A stretch of 64,000 nt of DNA, from the NCBI RefSeq assembly GCF_026151205.1, contig NC_087074.1, positions 1,240,001 to 1,304,000 on the forward strand, in the 5' to 3' direction. Shown here piece by piece: positions 12,712 to 26,347 of the stretch. Below the pieces are notes generated by a model, which was given only the letters and a program-made list of their open reading frames with translations, was not told the DNA's origin and did no database searches. This DNA is from Bolinopsis microptera. Its lineage: Eukaryota; Ctenophora; Tentaculata; Lobata; Bolinopsidae. A program made the position numbers and the translations under genes. Numbering within the stretch: the first letter of the stretch is position 1; the number at the start of each line of letters is the position of its first letter.

Positions 12712-13865
12712 TTAATTTCTCCATCGATCCTTCATTGAACATTTTATTTGTGGCCAATATCAAACCGTCCCATCAGCCTTTATCAAGGCCCATTCTCCCC
12801 GTCCATACTTCTTGACCCCTTCTACTAAATCTTTTGATTCTTGAGCAGTCCACTTTACACGTTTTTTAAAAAGTATAAAAACTGGAATCCAGACACTGAG
12901 AGCATGTCGCTTACACTGTCCCCTCACCACAAGTATCCCTTCTGGTTTCATCATCGCTGACTCTATGGGTGGTGATCTAGATCTTATTAGCTATATCCTC
13001 TGAGTGTGGTCCCTTTTTTCATTACTTTATGGATCTTAGCAGCACTTTTTGGGACTAACATTTTCTGGTATATGTAATTCTACACTATCGTTTGACACTT
13101 TGACAGCTGCTCCATATAAATGTATCGTTATTTTTTTGCAAAAAAATCGTCCATTCAAGGACACCTGATTCTTGAAAGTGTTTGTCTGCCATAAATCCCC
13201 ATGAAAATAATACAAACCGCCAACAAAACACACGAACAAAGTTGTTAAGATGGTCCTTATGAACTTTTTGAAGCTACCCTGGCCTAAAATATCGAAGATT
13301 TTAGCAAATTCTTCTTTATTTGACGGTTCTTCCACGACAACCGCGTATTTTTCCTCTAGCCAAATCACATAATTCCAAGACCTTCGCAACAATTCAAAGT
13401 ACTTTCGTACTCTTTATCAGCCAACGACAAATCGTTCCTCGCAGCAGGATCTATTTTGTGACCAAGTTGGAAACGACCTAAATAAGCCATATCTAACAAA
13501 CAACTTTCTGACTGCTTCAAATCTTCTACATCAGCAGCTCTCTCCGGACCTTCAAGTTCTTCAAGAATTCAACAATTCGTTCAAAAAACCCCTATTCAAA
13601 GTTCTCTTCGACAATTTCTTCATCAGAAGCTTCACTACACTCATGAGTATTTCATGAAGCTCGAAACGTTTTTTAAGGTATTAGGAAGATTCGTTCTAAC
13701 GGCGCGGACTTAAAATTAGCAGTCAGCATTTGGGAGTGTGTCTCTGCTTTCTCCTTCCCACCTCTAAATCTACAATTACATCCAGTGGAAGAACACATAA
13801 AGTCCCATAGCATCATATTCTGTTTCAATATCCATTGTCCATTCACCTGGTCGAAACAATGATCA
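12712..13865 (-). pseudogene. Decayed gene with C-terminal telobox (TRF-type) Myb domain
   Basis: Minus strand. The 3' end (about 12712-12870) encodes KWTAQESKDLVEGVKKYGRG, then W-x-x-I, and ends ...MKDRWRN before a TAA. This is the pattern of the telomere-repeat-binding (TRF/telobox) Myb domain, whose third helix carries the K-D-R/K-W-R signature. One in-frame TGA lies inside the domain. Upstream in the same frame (13036-13392) is a charged segment followed by a strongly hydrophobic stretch of about 18 residues (ILTTLFVCFVGGLYYF), then more sequence and further stops. Still further upstream, open segments continue in other frames (about 13400-13560), so at least one frameshift is present. 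No introns are needed, which suggests a processed or intronless pseudogene. The Myb call is fairly firm; the rest of the protein is not recognised. Confidence 0.6.
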
Positions 13866-14036
13866 AATTATTGAATAAAGTTATAATAATATGGTATTGT
13901 AGAGTTGCTCCTAATCTTGTACAAAACTTAAAACTACTTGATTAGAAGTCAACATCATTCAACTTGGCACAAATTATGCCTTTTGTATCGAATCAAACTG
14001 CTCAATGCTTATAGTGCAGGGACGAATACTGAATCC

Positions 14037-17000
14037 TCTAGCTTTTCGTGTTAAAAGCGATTTCTCAACGGTTGTTACACCTCTCTAGATGATTCTTAAA
14101 ACATTTGGACTTCATTGCATTTTTGAAATAATGCAATGAGCTTTTCGGCCACACCCTTTTCTAGGTTTTGCGGTCACTCGAATTTTTTGTATATCAGCCA
14201 GGAATGTCTAAAAGACTATTCTGATTACACCACCATGTGCCTAATAGCCACATTTATATACAACTTATGAAGCAACATATACCTTAAATGCTTCGTTTCG
14301 GGAATTATGGCCGAAAAATGGCCGAAAAACGTTTTTGGCTTTGACGCAGTTCATAAATTCGTGATTTTTGGCAATTCCCCGCCTAGGAAGGTCGTAAGAC
14401 TATGCTGATATACTAACATGTACATAATGCCACATTTATATACAACATATGAAGCATCATATACCCCTAAAAAGGCTTTCTTTCGGAAATGTGCTGAAAA
14501 ACGAATATTTGCCGAGCGAACAAGACAGTATTCCGCAAATGGGCTATTGACTTTAACTAAAAAGGTCTAAAGAAGATTCATAGGAACATAGCAATTGTCA
14601 ACAAGAGTAAGATGACTCACTATGGTCCAGAAACACTCACAAAAAATTGTTAAAATAAATCTACTTTATGGGCATCTCTCTAATGGCCCAGGACAGCAGC
14701 ATATTTGTTCCTTTACAAAAGGCAAATTTTTCAAAATTAAAGTTTCTTTATAGGTCAAAGTAAAGGTCCAAAGGGTCAGTTTTGCTAACAGCAAATTGTT
14801 GCAATTGCCGACTCATGCCTATCATATACTCAAAAATTCACTTTAGGAGTGATTAGTAAAAAAGTTTAACTATACTGACATGAAGTTGTGAAACTCCAAA
14901 AATTGTTCCATTGGCACCAATTTGCCAAATGTTAATGAACCAAAATTCAACTTTTTAATTTATTCATTCCATAAAACCATATTGTTGCTTGACCGCGGAC
15001 CATAACCCCACTTTATAATATAATGACTCAGCGAGAGTGCCTCGACCAATATTGGTCTGTAACCCTGATTGAATCTGTTGGCTGCAGTTTAATTTAGCTC
15101 CATTTACTCTCATTTTACCTTTTTAAATATAATACCCACCGCAGTGTTTGGTTCGCAATAGATTTTCCAATCGTATGATAATGTTTGGTCATTCCCCTCG
15201 TTTTTTAATCAAGTGTTACTACCTAGCTCTTTTGTTATTACAGCGCCTCGAGATCTTAATCTAGGCACAAATGCAATAGTACTAGAACACTAGAACTGTA
15301 ATTCTAGAACTTCAGATTAAGATACTTGACTGAATGGCAGGGTTCGAGATTCGACTTCGACACTAAAACTCTAATTTTAGGAGTGATTAGTAGATGCATG
15401 AAGTGCGAAAACTCCCAACTAAAACAAGGATAATGCTTAATCAAAGTGTCCTCGACTTGAACCTTAAGTCTCGTAAGCCCAAACTGGAGTTTGGGCCACT
15501 GAATCGAATACAACCTGATATTCATTTTAAGGATTTCGGGAAATTCATCAATTTTTATTCTTTGGGTTTTTCAATTGTGCTACGAATCCGAGGTTGAGTG
15601 AAACACCGAATTTCCTGGTTGAACGTCTCAAAGAGGGAACCAAGGCGTATTTCCACATTTTGGCTCTGAATCCCAACTTTAAGTATCGGCCTTTTTGAGA
15701 ACATGCGTCGGAATCATGTAAGTGTAACATAGTAACCGGAGATCAGAACTTTTTTGCTGATATTGGACCTATAAATCTAATGGTAATCGTAACAGCACGG
15801 ATTTAACCAAGGTTAATTAGATAAAATAAGCCTCTTTTCGGGGTTACAAGACCCCACGAAAGGCAGGCAGGCACCTAAATCCTCATCGACCTCACGTTGA
15901 CCATCTAGTCCATACCCCACCTCCTTAGAAAACAGCTACTAGGCCCGATAATCCCGTCCCTTGTCCCGTAGTACTAGTGCCCCGTAAGTAAAGATCGTTC
16001 AGATTGTGGTCATTTTAGACCCCCTCACCGCTCCTAAAAAATCCACTTTAGCAACTTTACCCAAAGCTGGAAAAAATTTCACATGTGAAACCTAAAATAG
16101 CAAATCACAGCATCTCGAACCTTCTAGTATATAAACCCCGTGATCCTACTATAAGCTTATAACTTATAATCATTGCATGCCGAAATTAAGATCCACCTCA
16201 ACTGTAATATGAACCTGGTATGTTTAACCTGAGTTGCCTCAGTCAAAATCTCGAAAACCCAGCTAATGCTATTCTGCCAAGTAACCTTAATATGAGGTTC
16301 TCGAATTACTGTTCTAAAAATGTTTCTTAGTTTATGCCCATGCCCCAGAAAAATCTCGAGGCAGCGTTGGGGTAAAAAATCAACAGAAGAACTAGCCAGT
16401 CACCACTTGATTTAAAAAACGCGGGGAATGACAACGCAAATTATCATAACAATGGGAAAATCAATGGCGAAAAAACAAAAAAAAGAAATATGGGTCATTC
16501 TGAAGTGAGAACCAAACCACTCGCGGTATTATAGGCAACATCAAAAGTTAAACTGCGGCCAACAGATCTCAATCCAGGATTATACAGATCATATAGGTCG
16601 ATGCACTTAAAGTGGGGGTACCGGTCAGCTCAAGCAACACTCCTGGCCCGGATCCAGTGCCGATTTATTGTAGGAGCGGTATTCTTGGTAACATATCTCA
16701 TGTTTTCATGGCATGAATATAAATAAAAAGTTTGAAATTGAATTTTGTCAACAACGTTATTGTGCTCAAGCTTATGTGTTGGTTCAAGCGAATTCAATTA
16801 TTATTTTTAATCACTTTTATTTTTCTCGCCTAGTTGTCAATCCTGCCAAACATTAAGCAACTTATATTTCAGAACCATTCATCAATTTGTATATCAGGAT
16901 ATGTCCATTGTAATTTTGCATGGCTGAAATGTATACGCTGATTTATATATATAATGATTAATTGAATTTTCAAATACAATAAAAAACACATTTTATTTAA

Positions 17001-17915
17001 ATTGGTGCCAAGGAATAATTGTTGGGTTGTCACAATCATGTAGTAGTTATTTACTAATGACTCCTAAGTGAGCGTTTTTGAGTAGTAAGATGTACATAGT
17101 CGGCAATTGCGAACAATTTTGCTGTTAGCCAGCCGATCCTTTACCTTAAGAAAAAAACCGTAATTTGAAAAATTTGCCCTTTCGAAAGACACAAATATGC
17201 TGCTGGCCTGCCCATTAAAGCATTAAGAGAGATGCCCATAAAGTAGATCATTCTCCAATTTTTGTAGGTGTTTCTGACATCAAATGAGTCCATCTTACAT
17301 CTGTGACAAATGCTCTTTCCTCATGAATCTTCTTTAAGAACCCCCTATTTTTAGTTTAACAGTCCTAAATAGCCCATTTGTGAATCTGTATTGTTTCGCT
17401 CGCAAAAATTCCGTTTTTCAGCCACATTTCCGAAAAGTAAGCCTTTTAGGGTATATGTTGCTTCATAATTGTTAAAAATGTGGCCATTATGTGACATTTT
17501 TAGTGTATCAGAATATCTCTCAGCGACCTACCATAGGCGAAAATGCCAAAAATCACGGAAAATATGAACTGCTACAAGCCAAAAACACCGTTTTTTTTTA
17601 TTTTTTTCGCCCTATTCCGAAACGAAGAATTTTAAGGTACATTTTGCTTCATAAGTTGTATATAAATGTGGCTATTAGCACATTTTTTGGTGTATCGGAA
17701 TAGTCTTTAAAAAACCTTCCTGGGCTGTAAAATACAAAAAATCGATAGACCGCGAGACCCGAAAAGGGGGTTGTGGCCGAAAACGCCCTCATTGCCTTAA
17801 TTTCAAAAATGCAATGAAGTCCAAATGTATTAAGAATCAGCTAGAGAGTGATAACCGTTGTGAAAAATCGCTTTTAACCACGAACACTAACGAGAATAAG
17901 CCTTTTTAGAAAAGG
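14037..17915. mobile_element. 3.9 kb foldback element with ~0.9 kb inverted arms
   Basis: The left arm (about 14037-14960) matches the reverse complement of the right arm (about 16975-17915) with moderate divergence and indels. Matching landmarks include 'cattgcatttttgaaat' at about 14115 against its complement near 17800, and the 'tatatacaacttatgaagca' block against its complement near 17645. The interior (about 14960-16975) has only short frames and a partial internal repeat of 'taggagtgattagta' (14845 and 15379). No transposase is seen, so it looks like a non-autonomous foldback or DNA transposon derivative. Exact ends and target duplications are uncertain. Confidence 0.75.
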
Positions 17916-19245
17916 TTGGATCCGACGATTTAATTATTACTTGAGAAAATAATTGGCATGCTGGTAGCCAGTTGGCCAAGTCATCACAGTTGCGAAATGA
18001 AATAATGAAATTTGGATCACGATAGATTATAATTTCGTAACACAGCAATCAAATACTTTTAACAAATCGGTCACGTTGATCAATTAGGACTTTAGTAGCA
18101 CCACATACTTAAAAAGATTGTTTACACTGTTGTATAAATTAATATATATTCTACTTAAACTTTAAACAATATTATAAGAGCTAATAAAGGACGATATTAA
18201 GTTCGACCACTCTTTTATATTTAATAAAAATCCCTATTAGGGCAAAATTAATTACGTTAGATATAATGTTTTAACTATATAAAAATATGACTAATATTTA
18301 AAGTCAACATAATCAAATGATAATAAATTGTGCACATGAGCTTGCGGGGTGAAGAATTTTAAAAATGAATACTCTATATAACTTTAACTAAATCAATATG
18401 TAAAGTATCTCCTTGCTCTTCTGATAAAATTTAGAACCTTATTCAAAACAGTTTCATCAATAACAGCCCTCAATAAACTATCGACTTAGTAGTTAGTAGG
18501 TGTACATTTGAGGCAGTTCATAAAAACATATCCTACCCAATAACCAAAAGAAATGTATAAAATTATATTGTATAAAAATAGTTTTACATGGATATAGATA
18601 TAACCATAAATTAATACTTACTGGATTTTCACATGGCAAAAAAACACTGCAACCAAACAAAACAAAGAATAACTCTATCCTAAATAATTCGTCAGTTTTA
18701 AAAGGCCGAAAGTTCATCGAGTTTGTCGCAACCCTCTTTGATGTCCCTGGTTAATTCGTTCTTTTAATGCTCTAGTGATTCAAACTTGCCTCCGTCCCAT
18801 ATAAAACCTGAACATAAAGGATTAACTTGATGACAATAGTCGTTATTTACAATTTCATCGATTATTATCTGTAGAAACACTAAATTGCATAATTTATCTA
18901 AAATAAGTTATATCTATTAAGTTTATTTATCATGATCAATCGATCTTAGCCCAAAAATGTGAAATTATCTTTAAACATTTCAAACAATAAATAATTATAC
19001 AAGATTGAATGCTTCCTTAAATACACCCATTATAAAAGGAAAACAAAACCGATATAGCCCTAATTTTCACTATCCCGAATATCGAAACCCAAATTAATGT
19101 ATGAGAGAAAGGGGTAACCAAACACGTAGTGTGCAGTAAAAACACACCCCAATAACATTGGGCCCTAGCAACAATTAATTAATCAATGAATAAAACATAT
19201 AATATGTAACTTATAGAAAATATAAAACTCTCAAGCTCCTCTTCG
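17916..19245. other. Non-coding, no gene seen
   Basis: AT-rich sequence with no supported gene or repeat. Confidence 0.6.
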
Positions 19246-19249
19246 AGCT

Positions 19250-19945
19250 TAAGACTCTAAAGTTCCTGAATATACGGAACTTTGTCCGGCTCTGCTGTCC
19301 TTTTAGAGTAGCTGGATGACAACTTATCCTTGTAGGCTATTCTGTCTGCAGCTGATCTATCAGGATTATGTAACAAAGTAAACCCGTCTACATGTCATAA
19401 AACTTAGTCTTGCTCAAGGTGGTACGAGCTTGATCTGAGCTTGACAAAGTGAATTTAACTGTCTGACTCGTTTCACTTGTGTCCTTTCCAACTCTATTTC
19501 ATCTCAAAATTTTTGGTTTTTCGTTGAGATGGTCCAACAAAATACCAGATACCTTAGCATCCCAGGTTCTCCTCAGTCTCTGGAATTCCCAAAGATAATC
19601 AGACATTACTTCGATCTTCTTCTAGGGCAACCCGTTTCACTGCAGCTTGGATTTTCTTTTTCTTCGGTGGGGGCCCCCAAAAAAAGGCGTTTTTTGCACG
19701 TGTTTTTCACCAGAGACGAAAAGGTGTTAACTCTTTCTGAGCTGCACTTTTCACAGTTCCACTCCGTCATCCGTCTTCAAAGCGAACTTCTCCTGCAGAT
19801 CACTGATTTTTGTCATATCTTTCTGCCTTGTTTAGAGATAACTCTCTTGCAGTTCTATGTTCTTATTCGCATCTTTCCTATTTTTTCTTTCCAGAACACC
19901 CTGTATGTCGAAGCTGTTTTCTGTGGCAAATTGTAACAATGGACC
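19250..19945 (-). pseudogene. Decayed LINE ORF1 protein
   Basis: Minus strand, broken by many stops and frameshifts. The C-terminal part reads HVDGFTLL, then PDRSAADRIAYKDK, then RTAEPDKVPYI. This follows the ORF1 C-terminal domain pattern common in CR1/L2/L1-like LINEs (R..D..GVYI.PDR...ER...KKL......EEP.K..YIRNG). Upstream are LGIPETEENL and, before that, a Lys/Glu-rich stretch that resembles the ORF1 coiled coil (about 19750-19940). The 135-codon plus-strand frame over the same DNA is therefore treated as a shadow. The 5' part up to about 20190 is possibly the same element but is not recognisable. Confidence 0.55.
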
Positions 19946-20341
19946 ACACTAATCGTCAGCAAACAGCACACTGTCTCTACCATTCTGAATCACCTCTCTC
20001 TAGGCACACTTCTCTTGTTCATTTTTTGTCCAAATTGCACACCATCGTTGTTTCGGCCCCCCAAACCGTTTTTACTTCTAATCTCCTTGAAAATACGTTG
20101 TTGCCTGTGTATCTGATTCACATACTTCCGTAAGGAACCTGGCCATACAATACCTACATCATCTAGCATATCCAAGTTGTTCATTCAGTAGCGCAAAGGC
20201 ATCGTACACGTTGTACAGAAAATGTACAAACAATGTATACAAATCGACAAAGCCAAGAGATAATTCAGCGCGCTCAACAAACTGCTGAAAAAAGAAGCTC
20301 CAATTAAGCAACGAATAAAAGTTAATATCGAAAAAAAAACA

Positions 20342-20517
20342 CTAACTAGAAACAGAAACTATCTCAACTTCCTCTCCATAGAAATCCTTATAAACTCTAT
20401 GCAGTATGCGAACTTCTATAGATTTCTCCTCGTTACCATAGTGAGGGGTTCCATCCAACACTTGACCCCTCTTTGAAGACAGGTCCCCCCGATCACAGAG
20501 CAACCCGTAGAACACCC
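20342..20517 (-). CDS. Riboflavin-kinase-like exon (isolated)
   Basis: Minus strand. A TTTGACTCAG acceptor at 20518-20527 is followed by a frame reading VFYGLLCDRG, then GTPHYGNEEKSIEVRILH and KDFYGEEVEI. This order matches the core of riboflavin kinase (flavokinase, ATP + riboflavin to FMN + ADP; RFK/FMN1 and the RibF C-terminal domain). There a G-[IV]-[YF]-Y-G strand is followed by G.[NR]P.[YF].N..K[ST][VM]E..I[LM]H and D[FL]YG. The frame then reaches a TAG at 20342. Either a weak donor (ATA|GTTTCT) ends the exon near 20366 or the protein is truncated. The expected continuation after D-F-Y-G and the N-terminal flavin/ATP-binding exon were not found nearby. It may be one exon of a gene with long introns, or a remnant. 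Confidence 0.55.
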
Positions 20518-20599
20518 CTGAGTCAAATATAATGAGAAACAAGATATTATTTGAATTCCCTTTGTCCCACAGATTTAAAGAAATTATGTACGTCATACT

Positions 20600-22990
20600 T
20601 TGATAAAAGCAGAATAGTTATTTGTTTGGCAATGTTTTTATCCATTTTCACAGAACACAAGGGCCAAGGAATAAGAATATGGATAGCCTTGTAACGGAAA
20701 GATATTGTATAATGCATAATGTATAAGATATACCTAAATATATTACCAGTGCCCATGTCTGAGCAATTCTCCTCAAAAAATTCTCTCCTCATCGAGCCAA
20801 AAGTTTAAAACAAAAAATAAGGATTTAAAAAGTGATACCCATCAGATTGACGGGTGAAAAAAAAAAGAATAGTATCGTTATTAGTTAAGACTGCTTGACC
20901 TAACGAGTGCCGAAAGGCACGAGATTTGTCAGCATTTGATAATTTACTTACAGCAACGCTCAAGATCACGGTGATACTTACCTTTGCCGACAAAAATTGA
21001 AATTTGTTAATTAAGAGGTCGAAAATACCGAAAAACTGATTTTTCACACCTTCAAAAGTTTTCATTGGCCAATGAGAGGCCTTCCATCTGACAGGTACGT
21101 GCAGGACAGACTTGGTACACGTGCGATTTTATTAACATATCAACTGGATGCTTGGTGTATCTTCAGGTGACCTCCGTTTATAAACGTACTGATTTCATAA
21201 GTTCAATGAACAGGCGAGGTCCAGTGAAGCGTGGAAGGAAGTAAAAGTGCAAGGAAGATTTCAAAAAAAAAAACAGACACACCAGGTGTATCAGTCTCTC
21301 CTCTAAATGGCTAAGACTATCACGGGTCATACCACGTACAGTACCCTCGTGACTACGTCACTCGGATACACGTGAATAGACACACCGAGCGTGCAGTAAA
21401 TTATAATTCAATATCATAATATGATTACCAAAAATTACACCAATTTTCGATTCATAATAACAACTGAAGAAATCAATATCAAAACAATGTGAAGGCAGAT
21501 AAGTTAAATTTTCTTCAATTTGATGTACTAGATCTACTGTAAACACTAACCTCAAAAATACATAAGATTTAGATAAGGTGAAGTATGTTGAACCAAAAAA
21601 TATCAAGACAAGAGGACCACAAATAATTCAGATAGTAATATCGTGTGGATGGATACCACGAATAAATTAATTATCATGAACTATTAAACACAATTTCTAT
21701 GCAAAAAGCACATATTATGACTGTAAAGATTTGTATTAAAACATTTTTCCCCTCTATTAAAGAACATTGAACATAGATAAAATCTATTGAGCTGAGCTGT
21801 TAATAGCTGACAAAAACTATTTAACTTTCAAAAGTGTTGCTATTGTGTCCTTGATGATACAAACTCCACTTTAATTGTCTATGACTTGATGGTCACAATT
21901 TTTCATATAAGTGAGTTGCAAGTCAGCACTTTTGTAATTTGATCGATTTCAAGAGTATAGAAGAATAACTAAACGGAACTGTTTTCATCATCAATCCCTT
22001 GAATAACTCTGACGGGAACATCCCTTCAAATTGGGCCCATCGATGTAATCCAATACAGTTTGGGCCAACCACTATCTTCAGAAAGTTGCAGACTATAAGG
22101 AATGGGTTATCCACCCTCATGCCCCCAAGATCTAGTGTAATAACTTCTCCATTTCTAGGCTGTCACAGCTTTTTCTTGGAGATGGAAAGGATTGACAAAC
22201 TCGTGAAAAAACAGGTCTCCTAGTTAATGCCAGGGACAAAGCAACACCATGGAATGAATTTTTACACGATTGCCTCTGAGCAATAACATGTGGCCATGTG
22301 ACCACCCAAAGATTTACTCAAACCAGTGGTGGTGTGTTGGTTAGTTCATTCATCATATCAATCATCCTACATGCGTCTCTATTCCATGTTGATAAGTTAC
22401 AATCCGAAATTTTAAGTCAGACATTCCATCCCACGAGGTCATAACAAAGAAATTACTGTCTCAAGATTCTGGAAGTACTTTTTCAAATGAAAAAAAAAGG
22501 TGCTTTCATCTGAACTCTTTCCCCCCCCGGCCCGTAGTGAACCCAGGTATGTAAACCACGAACCCGCACTACCCCCATTACTGTGCGATTCTAGTTCAAT
22601 ACGCGTGTAATTCATACTCCAGATTTCCGTCCATGGATAGACGTTAGGGACTGAACTAGTTAAACATATTTTTAAAAAGTTAAACCCAATTTTTAATTAT
22701 ATCCGTACATAATAATTAATTCGGCCTGAACCAACACATAGCAAGAGCCACATTACAGTTGGGGCCGTCAAAAGTTATACAAGTGACTACAATAAAAAAC
22801 GCGAGGCGCGGAAGAGACGTCCGTTAGGTATGTATGGTAACTCTACCTGATGGCGGCTGTGTTTTTGGTAAGGGGGGCTGTTTTAGACAATAATAGTCAT
22901 ATTAAGTCAAATGGATAGGCAGGGGGTGTGGGGAGGGCGGTGTTTGAAGGGGGGAAGAGGTGATAGAGAGATGCAAGTTAACAACTCAGT
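20600..22990. other. Non-coding, no gene confirmed
   Basis: AT-rich. Minus-strand frames of 60-86 codons (for example 20805-21065 and 21358-21606) have no recognised motif. I looked here for upstream riboflavin kinase exons and did not recognise any. Confidence 0.5.
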
Positions 22991-25900
22991 TGCCAAGGAC
23001 GAAAGGAAATCTTCACATGCTAATCGCGATCTTTCCCATTCTCCGCGACAAATCGCGAATTTTTGACGTTTTGCGCGAATAACTCACAATTTTCTCAGAT
23101 CCTCGCACAAATCGTGATTATTTTATCGCCGCGACAAATGTGCGCATTTTACTTTAAATCTGAGGACCAAATTTGCGCATTCTCCTTTAAATCTTCATGT
23201 TCAACGTTCTTATATAGTATATGGAACCAACCCAATCCACATCCTTCCGAATTTATGTATGGCTTCAGAAGCTCAAATGATCAGGGTAGCATGAAATATG
23301 AACAAACGTAGTTTCCAAAAATCTTTGAAAAATGTCCGATAATAAGTTCCCGCCTGCACTTCCAAAATCGCATTCAAGGGGGAAGCCTTGAGTCAAAATC
23401 GTACATCGAGAGGTATGTACTACTAAAAGGTAACGACGCCAGTCAAGTAAACCGAAAAAATATGTTAGGCTCTAATGAATCAGGGTAAGCAAAAACCCGT
23501 GGACAACAATTGGTTTCCAAATCCACGTTTCACAAAGCATTTCTTAAACCCTCTTCGTCTTGCCTGACGTAACATGTTACCAAAAACGTCCCCTAAAACT
23601 TGACACTAACATAAACTTTATCACTAAACACCCCATCAAGGTAATGAAAACTGCAACTATTCACATGACGATGACTCACCCCACCTTAAGGAATTGTGCG
23701 AGAAGATGAACAAAGGCAAAGATAGGAATAAATATAATGTGTAATGTGTTGGAAAAGGTTGTTTTAGGCATAAGTTAGTTGAATCAGATATTTGGAACCA
23801 TAGAACATTGAATCAAATTGTTAAGACAATCTATGCCGGCAACGAGCTAGAATGAGGGTGAAGGGAATATTCTACTAACAATATTGATCCAGGAGTTCCT
23901 TTATACTCGGACGATGAGCCCTGGTCCCCACAAAAGATAATCTTTATAACTATAAACTTTAGAACTCCAGGTCATCTATAAAACACAGAAAAGCAGTGTG
24001 CTCCATAACCGCTTAGTCCCTACTTTGTTATCAAAACATTGATAATTACGTGATGTTATCTCATTGTAAACAGGTTTATTTGTTTGATTACTTGTTGTAT
24101 GTAAAGGATTAACACAATTAACTTAAAATAATATTATGTTTATGAGTACAGATTCGAAGTGGACATCGAGCCTGTTCTGGCAAGGCCTGCGCGCTGGGAG
24201 AACTTTCGAGATCGTCTGGAAGGGCCTGAACTAAAAGCAAGCTCTGCTCAGTATTCAATTACGCTAATCTAACTAACTAACCAAGCTAGTTAACGAATAT
24301 ATGAACATCTACAGAACTTTTTGGCTCTGCAAATGCATAATCTTTCACGCAATTTCGAGATTTTTTCGCTTCGATTTTTTTCGTTCGCCCATTTGGCGCG
24401 ATTTTTGCCTAAATAATCGCGATTTTCTTTTTTTTCCTTGCTCTGTGTTCTATTAAATGAATTGGAGATTCTTATTTTATCTAATTACCCAAGACCGACC
24501 CAGAGAGCAGTAGAGACGGAGACATGTTGCTTTATGAATAATCGGAAGGAAATTTAAAACCATCAAAACATCAAGCAAAATGGACAGTAGTTATAAAAAC
24601 TATTCATATAATGGACAACTTTTTTTTTAAAGTGTGGTGATTCTGATTTCACACCTTTTTCAAAAGTAATGCACAAAATGAGGAAAAAGTCGCAATGCTT
24701 TTTAAAGTGGCAACCATAACATTTGTACATAAGATGAAGTGAAAATATCACAGTTGTGATTTGAAAAAACGAATGCCAGGCTCAAGCAGAATATGACTTT
24801 TGGAGCAATTAAACTGGAGTGCCAAAAAAAAATCAGCAAAACATTTAACCTCCAATTGACTAATTTACATTGATTCGCCATATTTGCTCAAATATTGTTC
24901 ACAAACACTAGTATATTGGAGCGAGTAACTGTTTTCACAATTTTAGTCATTAATAGCAATTTCCAGTAAGTGACAGAATCCAGCAAAAAGTCATTTTATA
25001 CGAATACGACTGCTCTATTGATGGTTCTTGTCAGAAATATTTACACAGATCAAGGCGTGACTGTCATTTTACTGGACAAAAGATAATGTTTGGTTGTGTC
25101 TTTAAACTTATTCTTACATGTCAAGTGCAGCCATCACCATCGTTAATTTTTGTAAAAATCATCCTTGATGAACCTGCTTATGCTTGTCAGACCTCAATTG
25201 AATATCCAATATTCAGCAAAAGTCATTTTCTTTTCGAATTTTTTTATCGTGATGAATTTGACCTTTATATGAACTTTTTACTTGAAAACTACACACTCTT
25301 AAATTGATTTTCGAACAGAATGCTGTTGAGCAGACTTAATCACGACATATGATGAAAAACGTTCTAAATTTGTTTGCTGACCTAGCTACTGCAATTAAAA
25401 AAACTCAATTGTAATTTTGTGAGTGATTTTTTACTGAATACAGGCACACAATAGGTTTTTTCCAGGGTTACATTATTACAGAACCAACGTTTCTTGAAAT
25501 TGTTACAGTTCATTCAACAAGCTGATCGAAAGTATGGGCCATGTACAACCCCTTCAACCAAACTAGAAATTTTACCAAACAATGACCTTTATGCATTAGT
25601 TTTAGCACAGTTCAAGTATTCCTCAACCCAATCCAAAAATTCTTTGAATAATGCTGAGACATAATCTGAAATTTTGAACCAAAAGCGCAAAATTCAGTTT
25701 TGTATTAACGGGGTTTTTAAAACATTTATGTCCAAACATTGCTAAAACTGGCACTACTGGTACTATATTATGACATATTATCTAACTAATGGATTTTCCG
25801 TACAGGCAGTTAGATTGAAGGCATTTCTGTGCAACACTTTCTAGTTAATAGTCATTTTACTTTCATTGTCAAAAGTTTCAATGCACTCAAAGTCATTTTC

Positions 25901-26347
25901 ACCACTCTTATAAAAAAAACGTGTCCTAATCATAATAAAACATAACAGAAACCATATTATTTATATAAATCATATTATCTATAATCACACGCCTAATTTG
26001 TATAAATTCTGTACAATCATAATGTCAATTGTACAAACTTAATACAATTTAAAAAAACACTTCAACCGTGAGGAAGGGAGGACCAAACATAAACACAGAT
26101 GAATCTGCCAAATGACATCAAACATACACAAAATGTAAAATGAAGGTATTTTTAAAAGAACATACATAAAATAACAAAAGAACTCAAAGGTTACAAACAC
26201 CCACCAGAGAAAGATTTTTTGCTGTATCCACACTTTTTGGTCCATGTTGGCCAGTAGGAACAACCCAACTCTTTGCCACCCAACGACCAAAGCCTTGGGT
26301 AACAATACCAGTCAGTCTTAAGAGGAGAAGAATCTCGCCATGTGACC
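22991..26347. other. Non-coding, CGCGA-rich patches
   Basis: Two patches (about 23020-23190 and 24340-24435) are enriched in 'cgcga' / 'tcgcg' words inside AT-rich DNA. From about 24560 to 25900 the word 'gtcatttt' recurs at irregular spacing (about 24990, 25070, 25220, 25850, 25890). These may be diverged repeats. I see no gene. Confidence 0.4.

Noticed and set aside
15335-15360. Box-B-like 'gggttcgagattcgac'
   Set aside because: No box A or acceptor stem upstream; it lies inside the foldback element.
19529-20133. Plus-strand frames of 135 and 107 codons
   Set aside because: Opposite to a decayed LINE ORF1 on the minus strand, which shows recognisable protein motifs while these do not.
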